Origin: Edaphochlamys debaryana
Taxonomy: Eukaryota > Chlorophyta > Chlorophyceae > Chlamydomonadales
Reading direction: 5' to 3'
DNA length: 64,000 bases
NCBI GenBank assembly: GCA_016858145.1
Contig: JAEHOE010000097.1
Span: 248,001 to 312,000, forward strand
Shown here: positions 57,791 to 64,000 of the stretch, one piece after another
How positions within the stretch are numbered: position 1 is the stretch's first letter
How the letters are laid out: every line of letters begins with the position of its first letter
Position numbers and translations under genes: made by a program
Notes under the pieces: model-generated
What the model was told of the DNA's origin: nothing
The model's database searches: none
The model's input: only the letters and a program-made list of their open reading frames with translations

Positions 57791-57813
57791 CCAGGCCAGC
57801 AGCGCCCATTACG

Positions 57814-60416
57814 ATGTACGCGCTGCTTGCAGCTGCGCAAGGCCTTCGGTATCGCGGCCAAGGCTTTCAGACGCTCGGGGGCATAGCATCATGCGCACTC
57901 CTTCAAGGCTCGCGGAGCGTGCCCATCCCACCGGCGACTGATGACGACTCGCCTTGCACGTCGGGGCGATGGCACCCGCCAGTGGACCTCAAACACCGTC
58001 GTTATGTGGGTCCTGAAGTTGTCTAGCGCGCCGGCGCAGCTGTGAACCCGGGTTGGGACTACCAACATCCCCTGCCATCGGCCCACCCTTACCACCACGC
58101 ACCCCGGTCGCCCGCCCACAGCTATCCACCAAGTCAACGGAAGAGAGCGGGTCGTCTCCCGCTGCAGCAGCTATGGCAGCTGCTCGCAGCGGCAACCTGC
58201 TGATGCGCAGCCTGCCAGACAGCCTGGTGCCCTACGCACAGCTCATGCGGCTCGACAAGCCCATCGGGACGTGGCTGCTGGCGCTTCCCTGCTTCTGGTG
58301 CGCCCGGGAGCGAATTAGCCTGTATAACTGGCCCCTATGACAACCAAATCTCCAGACAACAATGGCGTGCATGGGCGCATGCACCATGGGCGACGCCCCT
58401 GCCCCTGCCCCACCCCCTCCCACCCCCCTGTACGGTACCCTCCCCCGACGCTCCGCCTTCGCCTGCCCTCGCCCCACCCCACCCCCGTGCCCTACACCCC
58501 AGGTCCATAGCCCTGGCAGCCTCCCCGGGGCACCTGCCTGACCTCCACATGGTGGCGCTGTTCGGGGCGGGAGCGGTGGTGGGTTGGGCCCGGGGTGGTG
58601 GGGCCCAGGGTGGGGAGTTGCACCGGGGAAGGGCCGTGGGTGGGGACTGTGCAGTCTGGGAGGGCTGGAGAGGGGAGCCGGGGCGGCAGCGGGCGGGCGC
58701 TCGCAGGCGCGCCGTAAAGCGAGCCTCGTGTCCGTCCGGCTCTGCTACTCCTGCCGGCTACTCGGGCCCGGGCGCAGCCCTGCCACCCCTCCTCCGTGAC
58801 CCCTTCACCTGCCCCCTCCCCGTCTTCCCAACCCCTTCCCGCCCGCAGCTGCTCCGTGGCGCCGGCTGCACCATCAACGACCTGTGGGACAGGGACCTGG
58901 ACGCAAGGGTGGAGCGGACCCGAACGCGGCCGCTGGCGGCTGGCACGCTGACGCCTCGGGACGCGATAGGTGCGTGCGGCGAGGGCTGCCGTGGAGGCTT
59001 GCTCTACCGTATTGGGTGGTGCGAGGGGGTGTGGGGGTGCGGTAGGTGGGCTCGGGCCATGATTCGTGCTGAGACAGGTTACCCGGGCTCGTCTGTTTAG
59101 AAGCGTGGCGTGAGGGGCTGGGCGGGAGGGTGCCGTTCAGAGCCTGGGCGTGGTGGAGAGCCCGGTCTTAAGTGCTTGACTTTAAGCACCTACCATGTGC
59201 TTTCCTCAACTTTCCGCGGCGCAGTGGCTCTGGCGGTTCAGCTCTCTCTGGGGCTGGTGATCCTGTTGCAGCTGAACGACTACAGGTGCGGTGGGGGCGT
59301 GGGCGTGGAGGCTTAAAGAGCCAAGCGGGAGGCGGCCGCCAGCGCGGCAGGACTCCCTACACACCTTGCCGTGGTCCGCTGCCCGCACCCCACTTGCCCA
59401 CCGGTGCCCCGTTCGCGCGCTCCCTCCACACCCCCACCCACCCACCCACCCACCCACCCACCCACCCACCCACCCCACAGCAAGGTGCTGGGCGCCTCCT
59501 CGCTCCTGCTCGTGGCCACGTACCCCCTCATGAAGCGAATCACAGACTGGGTGGGTCCCGGGTTGGGGGGACACCTGCCTGGAGCGGCCTGCGGCAGGCT
59601 GGGTTCAGAGCTTCACACTACCGGTATCCCCCTTGCGGGCGAGGAGCCCATCCTCGTTCCCTGTGCTATACTTGTCTTTCCCGGTTCTCCTCCTCCCAGA
59701 CTCCCGCCCCCACGCCCCTGGCTGTGTTTCCTCGCTGTGCTTCTTAAACCGCCTCACGCCTCCCCCCGCAGCCCCAGGCCTATCTGGGCCTCACTTTCAA
59801 TTGGGGCGCCCTTATGGGCTACGCAGCGGCCGCCGGCGCCTGCGACTGGCACGTGGTGCTGCCGCTGTACGGTGCGGGCATCGCATGGACACTGGTGTAC
59901 GACACCATCTACGCGCACCAGGTACGGAAGCAAGGAACGGGCGGGGGCTGGTTGTTCCCTGTGTCCATGGCACTGGCCCTCTCCACGACGGGTCCCCTTC
60001 TCACCTGCCCTTCAAGTCCCCGCCTTGCTCAGCCCATCGAACTCAACCCCACCCCACGTTCCAACCCATCCCTCCCTACCTATATTCCACTTCCCCACCC
60101 CCATCAGGACAAGAAGGACGATAAGGTGGTGGGCGTCAAGTCAACGGCGCTGCTCTGGGGCGAGAGATCCAAAGCCTGGTTTGTCATGTTCGCGGGGCTG
60201 TGCGGCCTGGGCCTGGCTGGGACCGGGTGGGCCTCGGGCGCGGGCCCCGCCTACTACGCGGGCGCGGCGGCCATGATCGGGCATCTGGCCTGGCAGATCA
60301 GATCCGTGGATCTGGGTAACGGGCCGGATTGCATGGCCAAGTTCGTATCCAACAAGGAGGCCGGGGCGCTGCTTCTGGCGGGGATCGTGGCGGATCGGCT
60401 GATGGCTGGAGTGTGA
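57814..60416 (+). CDS. COQ2: 4-hydroxybenzoate polyprenyltransferase, mitochondrial (ubiquinone synthesis)
   Basis: Exons are 57814-58005, 58122-58297, 58503-58578, 58849-58969, 59225-59285, 59481-59550, 59772-59921 and 60108-60416, encoding 384 residues. UbiA-family motifs are intact: [20 protein letters not shown] (first Asp-rich site, about residues 158-177) and [18 protein letters not shown] (second site, about 283-300), with hydrophobic helices between. [17 protein letters not shown] matches the COQ2 N-terminal helix. The enzyme attaches a polyprenyl chain to 4-hydroxybenzoate in the inner mitochondrial membrane. The start at 57814 was chosen because exon 1 ([18 protein letters not shown] and on) looks like a mitochondrial presequence and splices in phase. 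Starting at the internal ATG 58173 would remove it. Confidence 0.93.
59433..59476 (+). repeat. (CCCA)n simple repeat in COQ2 intron 5
   Basis: About eleven CCCA units directly upstream of the exon 6 acceptor, serving as its pyrimidine-rich tract. Confidence 0.9.
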
Positions 60417-61537
60417 GGCGGTTGGTGGGTATGGATCCGTTGGAGCACAGAAGCGGCACGGCCGGGGGCGGGAGGCGTGAGCGGCGAGGAGAATGGGGAG
60501 AGGGCTGATGGATGGGAAGTCTGCGGCGGGATAGGCTGCGAGCGGTTGAGGAGTGCTGGAAGCAGGGAGGAGGGCGCAGGAGCAGTCGCGGGCGCGGGCA
60601 CAGAGGCAGGGTGCTGCATAGCAGCTTTGGCGGTACACGTGGCTGCCGCCGCAGGCAAGGGCACACTTGGGCAGGGGGCAGCAGTGACTAAGCAGATGCA
60701 CAATCCATGGGCACCGATGCGCATGGGAAGGAGGCAACGCAAGGGTACTGCACGGGTTACGCTGCTGAGCTGCTGAACGTGTGACAGGCACAGGGCCGGG
60801 CTGCAAGGATCATCACTGGGTGGCACGTGGAAAGCTGTGATGATACATAGCAAGGCAGTGCTGAAGGGACCGCTGTGGAAGGTGGATGGGGGCTTGCACG
60901 CCAAGTCTGGTGACGTGACCTCGAGGCTCTTAATGAAGCGCGAATCGCGAAGGGAGAGAGCATCTCTCAAGGCGAAGCCGTGCAACTGCACAGGCGTGAA
61001 AGCAAGTCTGCTCACGTGTGCCTTACACGGCATCGGCAAGGCCGCCAGCAGGGTCATCGTCTGTTCACAGTGTGGTCCAGTTCAGCTCAATCACGTCCAA
61101 ACAGTACATACAAACGTGTGAGGTCATGATGGTCATCAAAGTCAGAGAGCTGTCAAGCTAAATGACACCTGCTGGCACCCGCCCAGAGCGCCACGCACCC
61201 AAAACCGGAACCAATGAGTAGATCCAAGTGCTTAGGCAGCACCAGCTGCAGTCAGTGCGAGCACAAGTCAGTCAGCCACGCTCTGCGCGGCCCAAAGAGT
61301 GCGACAAACGCACGCCCTCCTGCTGAGCGCACGCCCTCTACCCATCGCACATGCTCCCAAACGCCAGCTCGGCGCCCATCCCGACACGCTTGCATACAGC
61401 GTACGTCCTGCACCCTCCCTTCCGATCGCAGCCTCTCCTCTCACGCCCTGCCCCTGCTCCCGAAAAAGCCCCAGCCATCATCACCCCAACCCCCAGCTTG
61501 ATTGCATCCCACCCAACCCCGAGCCGCCCGCAGTCCC
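60417..61537. other. Convergent 3' region of COQ2 and RSP3
   Basis: Both flanking genes end here. No convincing open frame was found. A minus-strand TGTAA at 61027-61023 fits RSP3. No clear TGTAA was seen for COQ2. Confidence 0.55.
61023..61027 (-). terminator. TGTAA polyadenylation signal (RSP3)
   Basis: TGTAA on the minus strand, 511 bases after the RSP3 stop codon. Confidence 0.55.
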
Positions 61538-63484
61538 TTAGGTGGAGGCCGACGACGGCTCAGCAAAGAGCGGGTTTGCCGTGAAGGCCTTGTCCCCGAG
61601 CGCGTGTACGGCAAGCGACTGGATGATGGCGTCCTTAGTAATGGCGCCCTTGTCGAGCATGTACGACAGGATGTCGATGTCCATGACCTCCTTGACGGGC
61701 GGCTTCTCCACCGCGTCCGCCGCCTCCGCCACCAGCGCCTCCACGTCAATCATGGGCTCGTCCAGCTGCGGCGGCTCCTCGGGCGGGTCCTCGCCCCGCT
61801 CCGCCGCCTCCTCGGCCGCCTTGGCCTGCAGCTCCTCCAGCCGAGCGCGCTGCTCCTCGGCCTTGGCCTCCGCCTCCTCGCGCGCCTTCTCCGCCGCCTC
61901 TGACCGCTTGGCCTCGTAGGCGATGGTGGCCGCCTCCTCGGCCTGCGCCTGCAGCTCCGCTGTGGCCGCCTCGATGGCCTCGGGCGTGGCCACGGCGGGC
62001 TTGAGCTCGCGGAGTACGAACGTGGGCCGTTGCCGTACGGCCTCCAGCTCGGCGCCTTGGAGCTGGTCCTCCAGCGCCTTTTGGCGGGCCGCCCAGGCAT
62101 CGACAGCGGCCGTGGCCTCGGCGGCCTTGCCCGCCAGCGCCTCGCGGTTCGCCGCGAGCGCCGCGGTCGCGTCCTCCACGAGCCGGTTGACCACCTGGCG
62201 AGCGACAACGCCGCGAGCGAGGTAGCCGATGGCCTGCTCCTTGAGCCATGGCATGAAACCCGTCTCGACCTCGCGCATGACGGGGTCGTAGATGTAGCCG
62301 CTGGAGACGAGGCGGTCGAAGACGGTGTTGACGATGCCGGAGAGGTAGCCGCGAGCGAACGCGCTGGCCGCGACCTTCTGGCGCACCACGCGCTCGCGCT
62401 CGACGCGCTCGCGCTCCTGCTGCATACGCCGCTCCTTCTCCTCCAGCTTGCGCCGCTCCGCAGCCTCCATGCGCTGCGTCGCGACCAGCTCGGCGTTGCG
62501 GATCTGCTCGAAGTGCTCCTGGTGAGCGCGCATGGCTGCGAGCTCCTCCTCCTCCAGCACCTCCATCAGGCCCTGCTCCAGGACCTTGCCCACCAGCACC
62601 TCCAGAATGGGCTCCACCTCGAAGTCAAAGTCAAAGAGGTCACCTGGGGAGTGCGAGGGGGGAAGGGAAGACAGGGCGGTGAGAGCCGTGTGGTGACCGT
62701 GGGAACATGTTGTGCGACATGGCGCAGGGTCCAAACCCCAACACAACGCCTGGAGCCGCCCCAAATGCCATCAAAAGTCATCTCACAGCACCCAGATATG
62801 CGTATGGAAGGCCCAGCAGCAACAAGGCTAGCAGCAGCCTGGGGCGGGGGCCAACTAACCATTCTCAATCTGGGTGACGGCGTCAGTGCCGGTCTTCTGG
62901 GGCACGAAGAGCGGGGTCGGCGGGCGGTCCAGGAAGGCGTCCGTCTGCGTGGACGTGTCCGCCTCTGGCACCGTGTCGGTGAGCTCCTCTAGGTACACGT
63001 CCGTCTGGATGTCGATGTGCCGGCGCCCCTCCACCGCCTCTGGGGTGCGGGGTGGGAGCGTGCGTGTGGGCCGCTTCTTCCTGCAAGCACAGCGCGACAT
63101 ACTTATTAGCTCATACTGCTGGATAGCAACAAGCCTGCCCCACAGGAGCAGCGAGCTTAGCGCACTCACGGTTGCGTCTTGGTTTGCGTCGGGACAGCGT
63201 CCGCTGGCAGGATGCGGGCCGCGTACGTGTTTCCACGAACCACACGGCGGTCGAACATGATGTTCGTCGTGGGCAGGGGCTGGCTCTCATCCTCGCGATA
63301 CTACATGGTGGGGGCGCGGGGGAGCGTTAGCCCAGCGACCCTTTCGATGTCTCAATGAGGGTCCTCTATCAACAATAGACATGCTGCGCCTGCTAGCGGG
63401 TCGCACCTTGGCTCGCCGCTGCTGCACCGCCTTGGGCTCGGCCGCGTGAGTGTACACCTGCTGCTGCGCCTTGGCCTGCACCAT
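61538..63484 (-). CDS. RSP3: Flagellar radial spoke protein 3
   Basis: Exons in transcript order are 63484-63407, 63300-63170, 63080-62860 and 62643-61538, encoding 511 residues, about the length of Chlamydomonas RSP3. The N-terminus MVQAKAQQQVYTHAAEPKA, the central NIMFDRRVVRGNTYA block and TQTD-containing segment (HIDIQTDVYLEELTD) are characteristic. The amphipathic helix EPILEVLVGKVLEQGLMEVL (about 154-173) corresponds to the A-kinase-anchoring/RIIa-binding helix. A second helical region includes ARGYLSGIVNTVFDRLVSSG and IGYLARGVVARQVV. A Glu/Ala coiled coil and a conserved end (MLDKGAITKDAIIQSLAVHA) follow. RSP3 dimers form the scaffold of the axonemal radial spoke. The sequence appears to differ at many positions from the C. 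reinhardtii protein as I recall it, mostly in the C-terminal coiled coil, suggesting a related species. Confidence 0.97.
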
Positions 63485-63844
63485 TTTTGTAGGCTCTGTA
63501 GAGTCCCACGGGTGCTCTCGCTAACAAGTAGGGGCCCTAGTGGGACCCAGAGGATTGGCGCTCACAGCTCTCTTGCGCTCGTGTTCTCGGTCCTATCTCG
63601 GTCAATTCGCGTAAGTCCTTTGCTATCCGGGTGAGTGGGTTCGGTCGATGTAAGCTGCCGGAGAGCGAGTGCAAACCGAGCTCTAAGCCGAACCGGCTCG
63701 TCCTGTACGTCTCATCGCAGAGAGTTTCGCCGAGCCGCAGCCCAGGCCTCACAACACGTCGCAACTAACAGCGCCCTACCTAGCGACTGCACCTGCGCTT
63801 CACGCTCGGCCCGGGACTTCCCGCCCACAGAATCAACCTTCGCG
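63485..63844. promoter_or_regulatory. Divergent promoter between RSP3 and the right-edge gene
   Basis: A 360-base spacer separates the two start codons. It should hold both 5' UTRs. No strong TATA box was seen. An acceptor-like CCCGCCCACAG just upstream of the right-edge ATG may mark a 5' UTR intron. Confidence 0.5.
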
Positions 63845-64000
63845 ATGCTCCGCACCACAACTCGCTGCCCAGGAGCTGCGCGCCGACACGCGCAGCCCCA
63901 ACTAGCACGAGGTGTACGCATGGTGGCCAATAGCGCTGTTGGCACCGTGAAGCTGACTGTGCAGCAGGCGAAGGAAGGCACGCGGGAGATAGAGGTGGAG
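63845..64000 (+). CDS. Start of a probable organelle-targeted protein, cut by the right edge
   Basis: ATG at 63845 opens a frame of 52 codons that runs off the window. The first 30 residues (MLRTTTRCPGAARRHAQPQL and on) are rich in Arg, Ala and Thr and lack acids, as in chloroplast or mitochondrial transit peptides. The mature-looking part begins about VANSAVGTVKLTVQQAKEGT and then REIEVE. The product is not identifiable from this stretch. Confidence 0.6.
   Translation, partial: MLRTTTRCPGAARRHAQPQLARGVRMVANSAVGTVKLTVQQAKEGTREIEVE

Larger units (their letters stand above)
57138..57813 (+). promoter_or_regulatory. MRS2 3' UTR and COQ2 promoter
   Basis: This lies between the MRS2 stop and the COQ2 ATG. 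It contains TATAA at 57744-57748 (about 66 bases before the ATG) and a + strand TGTAA at 57786-57790. If the latter is the MRS2 polyadenylation signal, the MRS2 transcript overlaps the COQ2 leader. Confidence 0.5.

Noticed and set aside
58053..58340. COQ2 starting at the internal ATG 58173
   Set aside because: An upstream exon (57814-58005) encodes a presequence-like N-terminus and splices in phase, so the internal start would lose mitochondrial targeting.

Overview
The window looks like nuclear DNA from a volvocine green alga (Chlamydomonas and relatives). The GC content is very high. Genes are split by many short introns with GTGAGT/GTGGGT-type donors and CAG acceptors, TGTAA polyadenylation signals follow several genes, and coding exons carry long Ala/Gly/Ser/Pro tracts. 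The gene content fits: a radial spoke protein RSP3, a gametolysin-type (peptidase M11) metalloprotease and plastid-targeted proteins. Exon structures were built by hand from splice sites and phase agreement; the nucleotide sum of every complete model is divisible by three.

Layout. 1-3654 (+): 3' part of a large low-complexity protein, cut by the left edge. 3655-7960: non-coding, with a TATA-driven unit of unknown nature and local repeats. 7961-11098 (-): gametolysin-like metalloprotease whose 5' exons were not found. 11099-14661: gene-poor, with an orphan coding fragment and a tRNA-like/TA-tailed SINE candidate. 14662-19611 (-): EF-hand protein with an approximately 1,060-residue disordered tail. 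20382-23876 (+): plastid/thylakoid-targeted PotD-like solute-binding protein. 24430-28643 (+): VHS-GAT (TOM1/TOL-like) sorting adaptor. 29465-30038 (+): small 82-residue protein. 30629-33055 and 33787-36273 (+): tandem pair of F-box-like paralogues. 38194-45447 (-): 18-exon protein with a TIR-like domain followed by leucine-rich repeats. 46705-49488 (+): phosducin-like/PDCL3 co-chaperone. 50024-57137 (+): very large MRS2/CorA-type Mg2+ transporter with a GMN motif. 57814-60416 (+): COQ2 (4-hydroxybenzoate polyprenyltransferase). 61538-63484 (-): RSP3. 63845-right edge (+): start of a probably organelle-targeted protein.

The genes do not form a pathway and there is no operon logic. Neighbours are arranged tail-to-tail (F-box B with TIR-LRR, COQ2 with RSP3) or head-to-head (EF-hand with solute-binding protein, TIR-LRR with PDCL3, RSP3 with the right-edge gene), so several short spacers are probably shared terminators or bidirectional promoters. 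The most interesting items are the TIR-like/LRR protein, the recently duplicated F-box pair with exon-level rearrangements, and several cases of partly duplicated splice acceptors inside introns.
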